The notes below the pieces were generated by a model. The model had not been told where the DNA came from and searched no databases. It was given only the letters and a program-made list of their open reading frames with translations. Below are positions 1 to 9,522 of a DNA stretch of 64,000 nucleotides, in pieces. Each line of letters starts with the position of its first letter. Position 1 is the first letter of the stretch. Source of the DNA: Actinophytocola sp963729115. GTDB lineage: Bacteria; Actinomycetota; Actinomycetes; Mycobacteriales; Pseudonocardiaceae. The position numbers and the translations under genes were made by a program. The DNA is taken from NCBI GenBank assembly GCA_963729115.1, contig CAVSMR010000024.1, positions 124,001 through 188,000 on the forward strand. Reading direction: 5' to 3'.

Positions 1-822
1 CTACACCGGCTCGACCGCCTTCGGCGACTGGCTGGAGACGCAACGCCCGGCAGGCGCAGGTCTTCACGGAGAAGGCCGGCGTCAACACCGTCGTCATCGA
101 CTCCACCGACGACTACAAGGGCATGCTCAGCAACCTCGCCTTCTCGCTGTCGCTCTACAGCGGCCAGATGTGCACCACCCCGCAGAATCTGCTGATCCCG
201 CGCGACGGCATCACCACGGACGCCGGGCCGAAGTCGTACGACGAGGTCGTCAGCGATCTCGCGGCCGCGGTGAACGGGCTGCTGGGCGACGACGCGCGGG
301 CCAACGCGCTGCTGGGCGCCATCGTCAATCCGCAGGTCAAGGAGCGGATCGACGCGGCCGCCGGGCTCGGCGAGGTGGCACTGGCCTCCCGTGCGGTGGC
401 CAACCCCGAGTTCCCCGGGGCCGACGGTCCGGACGCCGGTGATCGTCAAGCTGGACGGCGCCAAGCCGGACGCCGAGGCGGCCTATCTGTCGGAGTGCTT
501 CGGCCCGGTGTCCTTCGCGGTGGCCGTCGACTCCGCGGCCGACGCGGTGGATCTGCTGCGGCGCACGGTCCGCGAGAAGGGCGCCATGACGGTCGGCGCG
601 TACACCACCTCCGCCGAGGTCGAGCAGCTGGTGGAGGAGGCCTGCCTGGAGGAGTGCGCCCAGCTGTCGCTGAACCTGACCGGCGGCGTCTACGTGAACC
701 AGACCGCGGCGTTCTCGGACTTCCACGGCTCGGGCGGCAACCCGGCGGCCAATGCCGCGCTGTGCGACGGCGCCTTCGTGGCCAACCGCTTCCGCACGGT
801 GGAGGTGCGCCGGCAGGCATGA
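1..822 (+). CDS. paaN: PaaN-type phenylacetate-degradation aldehyde dehydrogenase, 3' part, frameshifted
   Basis: C-terminal part of a PaaN-family aldehyde dehydrogenase; the 5' end lies outside the window. In the phenylacetyl-CoA pathway this family oxidises the ring-opened aldehyde intermediate. The central stretch around SLYSGQMCTTPQN contains the cysteine expected for the ALDH nucleophile, and the C-terminus has the PaaN-like segment GGVYVNQTAAFSDFHGSGGN. Reading it needs frame changes near positions 45 and 430, each explained by one extra G or C. The phenylacetate oxygenase genes lie 3 kb downstream on the same strand, which supports the assignment. The breaks look like sequence errors rather than decay because both sides stay conserved in style. 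Confidence 0.8.
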
Positions 823-892
823 CCGGTGCCGCCGGGGCCCGGGACATGCTCCTGGGCCCCGCGCCGGGCGGCCGACGGGGCCATGGGCTCCG

Positions 893-1570
893 TCAGAGGC
901 CGTCCGGCCCCCCGATCCGCGCATGGCGGCCGATCCAGGCATGCATCGCGATGGCGGCCGCGGCCCCCGCGTTGATCGAGCGGGTCGAGCCGAACTGCGC
1001 GATCGAGCAGACCAGCGAGGCATGCCGGCGCGCCTCCTCGGTCAGCCCCGGCCCCTCCTGGCCGAACAGCAGCACACAGCGCCGCGGCAGCTCGGTCGTC
1101 TCCAGCGGCACGGCGCCGGGGAGATTGTCGATCCCGATGATCGGCAGCTCCTCGGCCGCCGCCCAGGCGGTGAGGTCCGCGGTGTCCGGGTGGTGGCGGA
1201 CGTGCTGGTAGCGGTCGGTCACCATCGCGCCGCGCCGGTTCCAGCGGCGCTGCCCGACGATATGGATCTCCTTGGCCAGGAACGCGTTCGCGGTCCGCAC
1301 GACCGAGCCGATGTTGAAGTCGTGGCCCCAGTTCTCGACGGCCACATGGAAGTCATGGCGGCGGGTGTCGAGGTCGGCGACGATCGCCTCGCGCGTCCAG
1401 TAGCGGTAGTGGTCGACGACATTGCGGCGGTCGCCGTGCGCGAGCAGCTCGGGGTCTAGCGGTCGTCCTGCGGCCAGGGCTCCGGGTGCGGTCCGACGCC
1501 GATCTGGGCCCGTACCCCTCGTCGTACTGGAGGCGGCTCGGCGCGGGGCCGGTTTTCGGTCGCTGCTCAC
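893..1570 (-). CDS. TrmH/SpoU-family RNA 2'-O-methyltransferase, N-terminus frameshifted
   Basis: SPOUT-class RNA ribose methyltransferase. The SpoU motifs are visible in order: NWGHDFNIGSVVRTANAFLA near the start of the domain, LFGQEGPGLTEEA (motif 2) and IAQFGSTRSINAGAAAAIAM (motif 3, AdoMet-binding trefoil knot). The body from about 1450 down to 893 is one clean frame. The N-terminal stretch is shifted between about 1455 and 1540, so the start (GTG at 1570, or GTG at 1589) is uncertain. It follows the HTTM gene in the same direction. The RNA target cannot be told from sequence. Confidence 0.82.
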   Translation of the reverse strand: MSSDRKPAPRRAASSTTRGTGPDRRRTAPGALAAGRPLDPELLAHGDRRNVVDHYRYWTREAIVADLDTRRHDFHVAVENWGHDFNIGSVVRTANAFLAKEIHIVGQRRWNRRGAMVTDRYQHVRHHPDTADLTAWAAAEELPIIGIDNLPGAVPLETTELPRRCVLLFGQEGPGLTEEARRHASLVCSIAQFGSTRSINAGAAAAIAMHAWIGRHARIGGPDGL

Positions 1571-3005
1571 CCCACGAGCGTATGGCCACCGCCGCCGCTG
1601 CTCCGTACGCGAGCCTCCGGCTCCGCCGCCCCCGGCACCCTCGGCCGGCCGCGTCCGGACCGCCGCGCGAGAAGAGCCGTCTGCGCAGGCCGGAGACGCC
1701 GTGCGGAGAGCCAGGTCAGGAAGTTCGTCGGCAGGAAGACCGCGTCCGCGGCGATCATCGCGAGCGAGAAGAACGGCAGCCCGAGCAGGAACGCGATCGA
1801 GAGGTGCTCGCAGATCATCGCGACCAGCAGCACGTTCTTCAGCCGGCGGTTGAAGAGCGTGAACGGGAAGGCGACCTGCACGATCACCGTGCCGTAGGTG
1901 ATCAGCATGACGATCACGCCGTTGCTGCCCAGCAGCTCGGACAGCGCCGGGCCAGGGGGAGAAGTAGTCCAGGTGCATCGGGTAGTAGACGCGCGGTGCC
2001 GTCCTGCCAGCGCGAGCCCTGGATCTTGTACCAGCCCGCCGTGGCGTAGATCAGGCAGACCTCGACCATGATCACCAGCAGTGCGCCGTTGTGGGCGAGC
2101 TTGGCGAGGGTGTCCAGGACGATGCGCGGCTCGCCGGGCGCATACCGCTGCACCGCCCACCACACGCCGTGCGTCAGCCACAGGCCCCACAGCACCAGGC
2201 TCCAGCCGATGTGCGGGACCGGGCCGCCCTCGGACCAGGCGAGGCCGTAGTTGCCGCTCAGCTGGGCCACGGCCAGGCCGAGGCCGAGCACGGCCCACAG
2301 GATGATGCCGGGGAGATCGCGGGAAGCGGTGCGGGGTGCCGCCGCTCGGCGTCCGCACCGGACGCGGCTGCGGCGGCCGCTGCCCGCTTCGCACGGCGTG
2401 CGTCCAGCGACCAGACCTGCCCGCACCGGGTCAGCACGAGATACATCGACATCAGGTGGATGACGTTGTCGCCGCCGTCCCCTATGAAGATGCTGCGGTT
2501 CTGCAGCGAGAGCACGCCGACCATGAACAGCACCGACATGGTGCGGGTGCGCCAGCCGAGCATCAGCAGCGCGCTGGCCACGATGGCGAGCGAGGTACAC
2601 GCACTCGAACCAGCCGCGGCTGTCGGACCAGGGCAGGACGGAGAAGGCGTGGTTGCCGTCGAGCAGCCGGCGCGCCATGTCCAGGCTCCAGGGGCTGTCG
2701 GGCCCGTAGAGCTCCGCGCGGTGCGGCCATTCGCGCAGCAGGAACAGCAGCCAGGTCGCCGAGAAGCCGATCCGGATCACGGCGGTCTGGTACGGGGCCA
2801 GCGCGCGGCTGGTGACCCGCCCGAAGCCGCGTCCGATGGCCCGCTCGATACGGGTCTCTTCGTAGGGGGCGGGCTCCTGGGGCGTCTGCGGTGCCTGCGC
2901 CTGCTGAGGCACCTCGGCCGACTCCGGCGCCTGCGCGGACTGCTGCGAGTCGGCGTTGCTGTGCGCCGGGGTCTGCTGCGGCTGGTGGGGCGTCGGTGAA
3001 GTCAC
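1567..3005 (-). CDS. HTTM-domain integral membrane protein (frameshifted)
   Basis: Multi-pass membrane protein with an HTTM domain, the fold shared with vitamin K-dependent gamma-carboxylase; its function in actinomycetes is unknown. A Pro/Gln/Ala-rich cytoplasmic N-terminus of about 55 residues is followed by helices including AVIRIGFSATWLLFLLREWP, SIFIGDGGDNVIHLMSMYLV and NGVIVMLITYGTVIVQVAF. At least three single-base frame changes (around 1960, 2330 and 2600) must be bridged. The GTG start at 3005 was chosen because it overlaps the stop of the upstream DUF5819 gene by 4 bases (GTGA), so the two are probably translated together. Confidence 0.78.
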
Positions 3006-3704
3006 TGGTTCTTCGCCCCCTTGGGCAGGTCGTCTGCGGTGACCTGCCACCAGGGCAGCACGCGGTACACGGGCTTGTCGCTGATCTTCTCCGAGCTCCA
3101 CGGCGGCGGGCGGACCGGCGTCGTCTGCGAGCGGACCTGGATCTGCTCGACCCGGCCGCCGCCGTTCGTCCACTCGCCGTCCATCCGGAGCATCACGATC
3201 CGCCGGATGTAGCGCTCGGAGAGCTCACCGCGCAGGCCGACGGGGCGGTTCTGCGCGTTGTGGGTGTTGAGGAAGAAGCTCCCAGCCGCGGCGCAGCTGG
3301 TTCTGCTGGGTGTGGCTGGGCAGCGGGTTGTGGAGGATGGCCTGCGCCGTCGCGGCGCGGTCAGATCCGGTCCAGCCGGTGGTCCGCACGGCGCCGTCCT
3401 CGGTGCGCAGCTGCGGCACGGGCCTGGACGGCGATGTTCTGCTGGAGGGGATTGGGTGCGAACAGCTTCCAGTTCTGTTCGTACTCGGGATAGACGTAGT
3501 CGCTGATCAGCGGCGCCCTGCTGCTTGCTGAGCGTGTTCGACGGCGCGACATGCAGGAACACCATGGCGAGATGGATCGCGACGATCACTGCGATGGCAC
3601 AGGCCGCCACCGCCTATGACGATCCGCGAGGGCAGCGAGAGCGCGGCCAATGGCCGCGATTCGTCCCCGTATGACTGCATTCCCGCCCCGTTCCCAGAAT
3701 CCAT
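3002..3704 (-). CDS. DUF5819 family membrane-anchored protein (frameshifted)
   Basis: Matches the style of actinobacterial DUF5819 proteins, which commonly pair with an HTTM protein. After about 30 residues comes one transmembrane helix (AIAVIVAIHLAMVFLHVAPS), then an exported domain with the phrases YPEYEQNWKLFAPNPLQQNI and VYRVLPWWQV. Four or more frame changes between 3280 and 3610 are each explained by a single extra base. The ATG start at 3704 opens an unbroken N-terminus, and the stop overlaps the HTTM start. Known for the family: gene pairing only. Inferred: the two proteins act as one membrane unit. Confidence 0.75.
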
Positions 3705-3854
3705 GCGGCTGACTCCGCTTCGGAACCGTACCTACGCGGCCGCACCGGGCACACCCTTCCCCTGAGTTATCCACAGGCTTGACACCCGACGGTCCGCACC
3801 ACTCACCATTGAACCGAACGATCGGTCGGTCGGGAGCCGGAGCGGAGGCACCAC
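3705..3854. promoter_or_regulatory. divergent promoter region between DUF5819 and paaA
   Basis: This 150-bp stretch separates the leftward DUF5819/HTTM genes from the rightward paa operon. It has slightly lower GC and carries an 18-bp inverted repeat at 3813-3830. A Shine-Dalgarno-like GGAGG lies 8-12 bases before the paaA ATG at 3855. No clear -35/-10 pair could be assigned. Confidence 0.5.
3813..3830. promoter_or_regulatory. candidate TetR-type (PaaR-like) operator
   Basis: ACCGAACGATCGGTCGGT is an 18-bp inverted repeat with one mismatched pair around a CGATCG centre. ACCGANNG...CNNTCGGT palindromes are typical of TetR-family repressors of phenylacetate genes, which release DNA on binding phenylacetyl-CoA. 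It ends 24 bases before the paaA start, where bound protein would block transcription. No paaR gene is visible in this window, so the regulator is inferred. Confidence 0.55.
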
Positions 3855-4810
3855 ATGACGACGATCGCGCCGGAAGAGACGGCTCGCGAGGCGCGTATTC
3901 GACGCCGCCGTGGCCGCGGACGAGCGCATCGAGCCGCGGGACTGGATGCCGGACGCCTACCGCGCCACGCTCGTGCGCCAGATCGCCCAGCACGCCCACT
4001 CCGAGATCATCGGCATGCAGCCGGAGGCCAACTGGATCACCCGCGCGCCCTCCCTGCGCCGCAAGGCGATCCTGATGGCCAAGGTGCAGGACGAGGCCGG
4101 CCACGGCCTGTACCTCTACAGCGCCGCCGAGACCCTGGGCACCAGCCGCGACGAGCTGCTCGACAAGCTGCACTCCGGCCGCCAGAAGTACTCCTCGATC
4201 TTCAACTACCCGACCCTGACCTGGGCCGACGTCGGCGCCATCGGCTGGCTGGTGGACGGCGCGGCGATCACCAACCAGGTCCCGCTGTGCCGCTGCTCCT
4301 ACGGCCCCTACGCCCGCGCCATGGTCCGCATCTGCAAGGAGGAGTCCTTCCACCAGCGCCAGGGCTACGAACTGCTGCTGGCCCTCAGCCGCGGCACCGA
4401 CGCCCAGCACGCCATGGCGCAGGACGCGGTGGACCGCTGGTGGTGGCCGTCGCTGATGATGTTCGGCCCGCCGGACGACGAGTCGTCGCACTCCGCGCAG
4501 TCCATGGCCTGGAAGATCAAGCGCCACTCCAACGACGAGCTGCGCCAGCGCTTCGTGGACATCTGCGTCCCGCAGGCCGAGGCCCTCGGGCTCACCCTCC
4601 CCGACCCGGACCTGACGTGGAACGAGGAGCGCGGGCCACTGGGACTTCGGCGCCGATCGACTGGGCCGAGTTCCAGCGAGGTCCTCAAGGGCAACGGCCC
4701 GTGCAACGAACAGCGGATCAACCGCGCGCCGGCAGGCCCACGAGGAGGGCGCCTGGGTGCGCGACGCGGCCGCCGCACACGCGGCCAAGCACGGGGAGGC
4801 CGCCCGATGA
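3855..4810 (+). CDS. paaA: phenylacetyl-CoA 1,2-epoxidase catalytic subunit PaaA (frameshifted)
   Basis: Catalytic di-iron subunit of the phenylacetyl-CoA epoxidase complex PaaABCE. The long clean middle frame contains the ferritin-like helices with the iron ligands: EIIGMQPEANW, KVQDEAGHGLYLYSAAE (E-x-x-H type) and ICKEESFHQRQGYELL (E-x-x-x-H). Single-base insertions break the frame near 3897, 4633, 4655, 4680 and 4726. Correcting them gives about 317 residues, the family length. The TGA stop overlaps the paaB start (ATGA). It is the first gene of the paaABCDE operon and sits just behind the candidate operator. Confidence 0.9.
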
Positions 4811-5144
4811 CGACACCACGCCCCGCCGGCCCACCGGGCCGCCGACGGCGGCCGCATGAGCCCACCGACTGGCCCCTGTGGGAGGTCTTCGTCCGCAGCC
4901 GGCGCGGCCTGTCGCACACCCACGCCGGCAGCCTGCACGCGCCGGACGCCGAGATGGCGCTGCGCAACGCCCGCGACCTCTACACCCGCCGCTCGCGAGG
5001 GCGTCTCCATCTGGGTGGTGCCCTCCGCCGCAGATCACCGCCTCCTCGCCGGACGAGAAGGACGCGTTCTTCGAGCCGGCCGGTGACAAGCCCTACCGCC
5101 ACCCGACCTTCTACGAGATCCCGGACGGGGTGAAGCACCTTTGA
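4807..5144 (+). CDS. paaB: phenylacetyl-CoA epoxidase subunit PaaB (frameshifted)
   Basis: Small non-catalytic subunit needed for the PaaABCE complex. PaaB hallmarks are WPLWEVFVRSRRGLSHTHAG near the N-terminus, APDAEMALRNARDLYTRR and the segment EGVSIWVVPSAEI, which is recovered after correcting insertions near 4992 and 5026. The C-terminus ends in the expected DKPYRHPTFYEIPDGVKHL. The start overlaps paaA by 4 bases, and the last stop base is the first base of paaC, so translation is coupled through the operon. Confidence 0.88.
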
Positions 5145-5863
5145 TGAACGTCACCGCCACCCCGGCCCTGCGCCCTCGGGGACGACGCCCTGATCCTCTC
5201 CCACCGGCTGGGCGAGTGGGCCGGCCACGCCCCGGTCCTGGAGGAGGAGGTCGCCCTGGCCAACATCGCGCTCGACCTGCTCGGTCAGGCCCGCGTCCTG
5301 CTCTCCCTGGCCGGCGACGAGGACGAGCTGGCCTATCTGCGCGAGGAACGCGCCGTTCCGCAACCTCCAGCTCGTCGAGCAGCCCAACGGCGACTTCGCC
5401 CACACCATCGCCCGCCAGCTCTACTTCTCCACCTACCAGGAGCTGCTGTTCGGCCATCTCGCCGCGGCGCGAGAGCGAGTTCGCGCCGCTGGCCGCGAAG
5501 GCCGTCAAGGAGGTCGCCTACCACCGCGACCACGCCGAGCAGTGGACGCTGCGCCTGGGCGACGGCACCGACGAGAGCCACGCCCGGATGCAGCGCGCCG
5601 TCGACGCCCTGTGGCGGTTCACCGGCGAACTGTTCGAGCCGGTGGACGGACTGGACGGTCGCCCTGGCCGCCCTGCACGACGAGCTGGACCGACGCGCAT
5701 CACCGCCATCCTGGACCGGGCCACCCTGACCGTCCCCGAGGGCCCCCGGCACGGCGCCTGGACGGCCGGCGCGGGCCGGCAGGGCCTGCACACCGAGTCG
5801 TTCGGCCGGATGCTCGCCGAGATGCAGCACCTCCACCGCAGCCACCCGGGGGCGACATGGTGA
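5144..5863 (+). CDS. paaC: phenylacetyl-CoA epoxidase structural subunit PaaC (frameshifted)
   Basis: PaaA partner with a ferritin-like fold but no di-iron site of its own. Typical phrases are HRLGEWAGHAPVLEEEVALA, ANIALDLLGQARVLLSLAG, NGDFAHTIARQLYFSTYQEL and KEVAYHRDHAEQWTLRLGDG. Frame changes occur near 5168, 5350, 5467, 5661 and 5693, all restored by removing one or a few G/C bases. The corrected product is about 235-240 residues, close to family length. It abuts paaB (one-base overlap) and precedes paaD. Confidence 0.88.
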   Translation: MNVTATPALRPRGRRPDPLPPAGRVGRPRPGPGGGGRPGQHRARPARSGPRPALPGRRRGRAGLSARGTRRSATSSSSSSPTATSPTPSPASSTSPPTRSCCSAISPRRESEFAPLAAKAVKEVAYHRDHAEQWTLRLGDGTDESHARMQRAVDALWRFTGELFEPVDGLDGRPGRPARRAGPTRITAILDRATLTVPEGPRHGAWTAGAGRQGLHTESFGRMLAEMQHLHRSHPGATW

Positions 5864-6356
5864 CCACCACCGCCCTCGAAGAGGAGCTGCTGGCGCTGGC
5901 CGGCTCCGTTCCCGACCCCGAGCTGCCGGTGCTCACCCTCGCCGAGCTGGGCGTGCTGCGCGGCGTGCAGCTCACGGCCCCGGCCGGGTCGAGGTGCGGC
6001 TCACCCCGACCTACACCGGCTGCCCGGCCATCGAGGCGATGTCGGCCGACATCGAGCGGGTGCTGCACGACCACGGCATACCCGAGGTCGAGGTCCGTAC
6101 GGTCCTCAGCCCGCCTGGTCCACGGACGCGATCACCGCCGAAGGCCGCCGCAAGCTCGCCGAGTTCGGCATCGCACCGCCCGCGCGCCGCACGGGCCCGG
6201 CCGGCCGGACCGGTCGCCGTCGACCTCGCCATCCGCTGCCCGCACTGCGGCTCGACCGACACCACGCTGCTGAGCCGCTTCTCCTCCACCGCCTGCAAGG
6301 CACTGCGCCGCTGCGAGTCCTGCCGCGAACCCTTCGACCACTTCAAGGAGTTGTGA
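5857..6356 (+). CDS. paaD: PaaD (SufT/MIP18-like) epoxidase maturation protein (frameshifted)
   Basis: MIP18-family (DUF59) protein required for phenylacetyl-CoA epoxidase activity, probably in metal-centre maturation. The DUF59 core VPDPELPVLTLAELGVLRGV and VEVRLTPTYTGCPAIEAM (conserved Cys) is followed by a C-terminal zinc-ribbon-like domain with paired cysteines (RCPHCGSTDT and RRCESCREPF). Frame changes fall near 5985 and 6115. ATG at 5857 overlaps the end of paaC; GTG at 5860 is the alternative. The TGA overlaps the paaE ATG. Confidence 0.87.
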
Positions 6357-7417
6357 TGTTCCACCCGCTCCGGGTCCGGGAGATCGAGCGGCTCACGGAC
6401 GACGCGGTGGCCGTCACCTTCGCGGTCCCGCCCGAGCTGCGCGACGACCTTCCGGCACACCCCCGGCCAGCACATCGCGCTGCGCCGATCGGTCGACGGC
6501 CAGGAGATCCGCCGCACGTACTCGATCTGCACCCCGGCCACCGACGGCGAGCCCGTAGCTGCGGGTGGGCGTCCGGCTGGTCGAGGACGGCGCCTTCTCG
6601 ACCTACGCGCTCAAGGAGCTGGCGGTCGGCGACACGGTGGAGGTGATGGCCCCGGCCGGCCGGTTCACCCTCGAACCGCGCCCCGGGCACTTCGTCGGCG
6701 ATCGTCGGCGGCAGCGGCATCACCCCGGTGCTGTCCATCGCCGCCACCCTGCTCGGCGCGAGAGCCGGACGCCCGCTTCTGCCTGATCCGCAGCGACCGC
6801 ACGGCGGCCTCGACGATGTTCCTGGAGGAGGTGGCCGACCTCAAGGACCGCTATCCCGCAGCGCTTCCAGCTGGTCACACGCGCTCTCCCGCGAGGAGCA
6901 GCAGGCCGGCCTGCCGTCCGGCCGGCTGGACGAGGAGCGGCTCACCGCCCTGCTGCCCGCGCTGCTGCCGGTCGAGCCGGTCGACGGCTGGTTCCTGTGC
7001 GGGCCCTACGGCCTGGTCCAGGGCGCCGAACGGGCCCTGCGCGGCGCTCGGCGTGCCCCGCGCCCGCATCCACGAGGAGATCTTCCACGTGGACGACGGC
7101 ACCCCGCTCCGGCCGCCACGGCCGCCGCCGCGCCCGCGCACAGCACGGTGACCGCCACCCTCGACGGCCGCTCCGGCAGCTGGCCGGTCCAGCGACGGCG
7201 AGTCGCTGCTGGAGACGGTGCTGCGCAACCGCGCCGACGCGCCCGTACGCCTGCAAGGGCGGCGTCTGCGGCACCTGCCGGGCCTTCCTGGTCTCGGGCG
7301 AGGTCCGCATGGACCGCAACTTCGCCCTGGAAGCCGGAGGAGATCGACGCGGGGTACGTCCTGGCCTGCCAGTCCCACCCGGTCACGGAGAAGGTGGAGC
7401 TGGACTTCGACCGATAG
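6356..7417 (+). CDS. paaE: phenylacetyl-CoA epoxidase reductase PaaE (frameshifted)
   Basis: NAD(P)H:FAD/2Fe-2S oxidoreductase that delivers electrons to PaaA. Domains in order: FAD-binding barrel (RTYSICTPA after correction), NAD-binding domain (GGSGITPVLSIAATLL, then FLCGPYGLVQGAERAL) and a C-terminal plant-type 2Fe-2S ferredoxin (YACKGGVCGTCRAF, later YVLACQSHP). The four cluster cysteines are visible. About eight single-base insertions break it, making it the most fragmented gene here. Corrected length is close to 350 residues. It is the last gene of the paa operon. Confidence 0.88.
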
Positions 7418-7862
7418 CACCGGCATCCGGCGGGCGCCCGGCACCGAGGCCGGCCTGTACGGCTTGCACACTGTCGCCCCGGTCGCGCACCCGGCTCGCG
7501 GCACCGGCCGGGCTCAGACGGTCGCAGGCCCGGCTGGCCGCCGGCGTTCTCCCGGCTGCCCTCGGCACCGCGGCCCGTAGGCGGCCCGCTGCCGGTCGCT
7601 GCGCCGGACGTACTGCGCAGGCGACGCCGAGCCGCGCCCGACGGCTGCAACCGCAGCCGCGCACGCCCGTTCCCTGCCCCGCTCCAGCTGCTCCCCCCCC
7701 CACCGCACACCCTCACGCCACTCACTCCAAACTCCCAGCCTTCCGTCTTCAACCGCCCCCGCCCCCCTCGCCGTTTCCGCCGTCGCCGCCATTCCCAATT
7801 CCTGGAACCTGTTCTACCTTGACGCATCGTCAGTTCGAGGCGCCGCGTGGGAGGACAGAGCA
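7418..7862. other. intergenic region, pyrimidine-rich, no gene seen
   Basis: This 445-bp stretch lies between paaE and the acyl-CoA dehydrogenase. It has C-rich and CT-rich low-complexity tracts around 7680-7790, including a run of nine C, and no convincing reading frame. The last 50 bp carry a small operator-like palindrome and the ribosome binding site GGGAGGA of the next gene. Confidence 0.6.
7820..7832. promoter_or_regulatory. operator-like palindrome before acyl-CoA dehydrogenase
   Basis: TGACGCATCGTCA has 5-bp perfect arms (TGACG/CGTCA) around CAT. It lies 31 bp before the GTG start at 7863, where a repressor could act. The cognate regulator is not in the window, and the assignment rests on symmetry and position. 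Confidence 0.4.
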
Positions 7863-9000
7863 GTGGACTTCACCTTCACCGAGGAGCAGCAGGCCGCCGT
7901 CGAAGCGGCAAGGGCCGTCTTCTCGGGGGTCGCTCCGGACAGCGTGCCCAGCCCGGCGCTCACCCCCGGTGCGGTCGCCGACGACTTCGACCGCGCGCTG
8001 TGGCGCAAGCTCGCCGACGCCGATCTGCTGAGCCTGCCGATCGCACCCGAGTACGGCGGCGCGGGCCTGGACCCGATCGCGCTCTGCCTCGTGCTGCGCG
8101 AGGCGGCCAAGGTGCTGGCGCGGGTACCGCTGCTGGAGTCCGGCGCCGCCGCGCTCGCCCTCCAGCATTACGCGGCCGACGAGCTGCGTGCGCAGGTGCT
8201 CCCCCGGATTGCCGCCGGGGACCTCGTCGTGACCGTCGCCGCCGCACGGCCGCACCGGGCACGAACCGGCCGAACTCGCCGTGGAAGCCCGCCAGGAGGG
8301 TGCCGACGTGGATCCTCGACGGCGCCCAGACGGCCGTCCCCTGGGCCCAGGACGGCGGACCGGATCCTGCTCCCCGCCCACACCCCCGAAGGCCACGCCG
8401 TCCTCGCCCTCGTCCCCCGCAACCACGCCGGGCGTCACGCTCGACGAGCAGATATCCACCAGCGGAGAGCGCCATGCCGAGGTCCGGTTGGATTCCGTAC
8501 GCGTCAGCGCCCAGGAAACGATCACCGACCCAGCCGCCTGGGAGTCGCTGCGCAATGTTCTGACCACCGGCACCTGCGCACTCGCGCTGGGCCTCGGCGA
8601 GCGCGTCCTCGCCATGACCAGCGACTACACCAGCAAGCGCGAACAGTTCGGGTTCCCGGTGGCCACCTTCCAGGCCGTCGCGGTCCAGGCCGCCGACCGC
8701 TTCATCGACCTGCGCGCCATGGAGGCCACGCTCTGGCAGGCAGCCTGGCGCATCACCACGGATGCCGCCGGCCCGCTACCGCCCGCCGGCGATGTCGCGG
8801 TCGCCAAGATCTGGGCCGCCGAGGGCGTGCGCCGCGTCGTCCAGACCGCCCAGCATCTTCATGGCGGCTTCGGCGCCGACACCGATTACTCGCTGCACCG
8901 CTACCACGCCTGGGCCAAACAGCTGGAGCTCTCCCTCGGCCCCGCCGCCGCCCACGAGGAGGCCCTCGGCGACCTGCTCGCGGCACATCCGCTGGGCTGA
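7863..9000 (+). CDS. acyl-CoA dehydrogenase (frameshifted)
   Basis: Flavin acyl-CoA dehydrogenase of the short FadE type. The N-terminal domain is MDFTFTEEQQAAVEAARAVF with PIAPEYGGAGLDPIALCLVL. The C-terminal domain carries SKREQFGFPVATFQAVAVQA and the terminal motif HLHGGFGADTDYSLHRYHAW, typical of steroid side-chain-like dehydrogenases. The frame breaks near 8250, 8310, 8355 and 8427; the corrected length is about 375 residues. GTG at 7863 follows GGGAGGA by 6 bases. The substrate cannot be deduced. It stands alone rather than in an operon. Confidence 0.85.
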
Positions 9001-9112
9001 GGGGAGAGGCAGGAGGCCGAAGGCAAGCAGGCGGAAGACACAGTGGGCGTCCGCTTCACCAAGACCCTGCCATCAGGCCGCCCAGCCACCGGCGGAGCTC
9101 CCGCTGTCCGGC

Positions 9113-9165
9113 CTCCCGGGGCTCCCGGGGCTCCCCGGGCTCCCGGGGCTCCCGGGGCTCCCGGG
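9113..9165. repeat. six-copy 9-bp tandem repeat (CTCCCGGGG)
   Basis: Six head-to-tail copies of CTCCCGGGG, the third with a shifted C/G count and the last ending one base short. They lie between the acyl-CoA dehydrogenase stop and the rhodanese stop at 9166. Each unit is nearly palindromic (CCCGGG), so the array can form a hairpin stack and might terminate the convergent genes. It is a minisatellite likely to vary between strains. Confidence 0.85.
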
Positions 9166-9510
9166 CTAGACGACCGCCCCGGAGCCGCCCTTGCCATCCG
9201 ATACGGGGCGGCCGGCGGCCTCCCAGGCCTGCATGCCGCCGGCGACGTTCACCGCGTCGACGCCCTGCTGGATCAGATACTGCGCGACCTGCGCCGAGCG
9301 CCCACCGACCCGGCACAGCACATAGCACCTTGCCGTCCTCGGGGGCCGCCTCGGTCAACTCGCCGTAGCGGGCGACGAATTCGCTCATCGGGATGTGCAG
9401 CGCGCCCTCGGCGTGCCCGGCCTCCCACTCGTCGTCCTCCCGCACATCCAGGAGGAAGTCCTCCGACGTGAGAGCGTCGACACCGACCGTGGGCAAGAAC
9501 CAAATTGCAT
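9166..9510 (-). CDS. single-domain rhodanese-like protein (frameshifted)
   Basis: Rhodanese (sulfurtransferase) fold: DFLLDVREDDEWEAGHAEGA, HIPMSEFVARYGEL, then the active-site region, which reads VLCRVGGRSAQ once a one-base insertion near 9328 is removed. The catalytic Cys is present. The C-terminus is VNVAGGMQAWEAAGRPVSDG in the corrected frame. The start is probably ATG at 9510 with one shift before 9496. It follows the DnaJ-like gene by about 12 bp in the same direction. Confidence 0.75.
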
Positions 9511-9522
9511 GGATCCTCGACG

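Noticed and set aside
9043..9170. Collagen-like Gly-X-Y repeats in plus frames
   Set aside because: They arise from the CTCCCGGGG minisatellite in a gap between convergent genes; there is no start, ribosome binding site or neighbouring domain.
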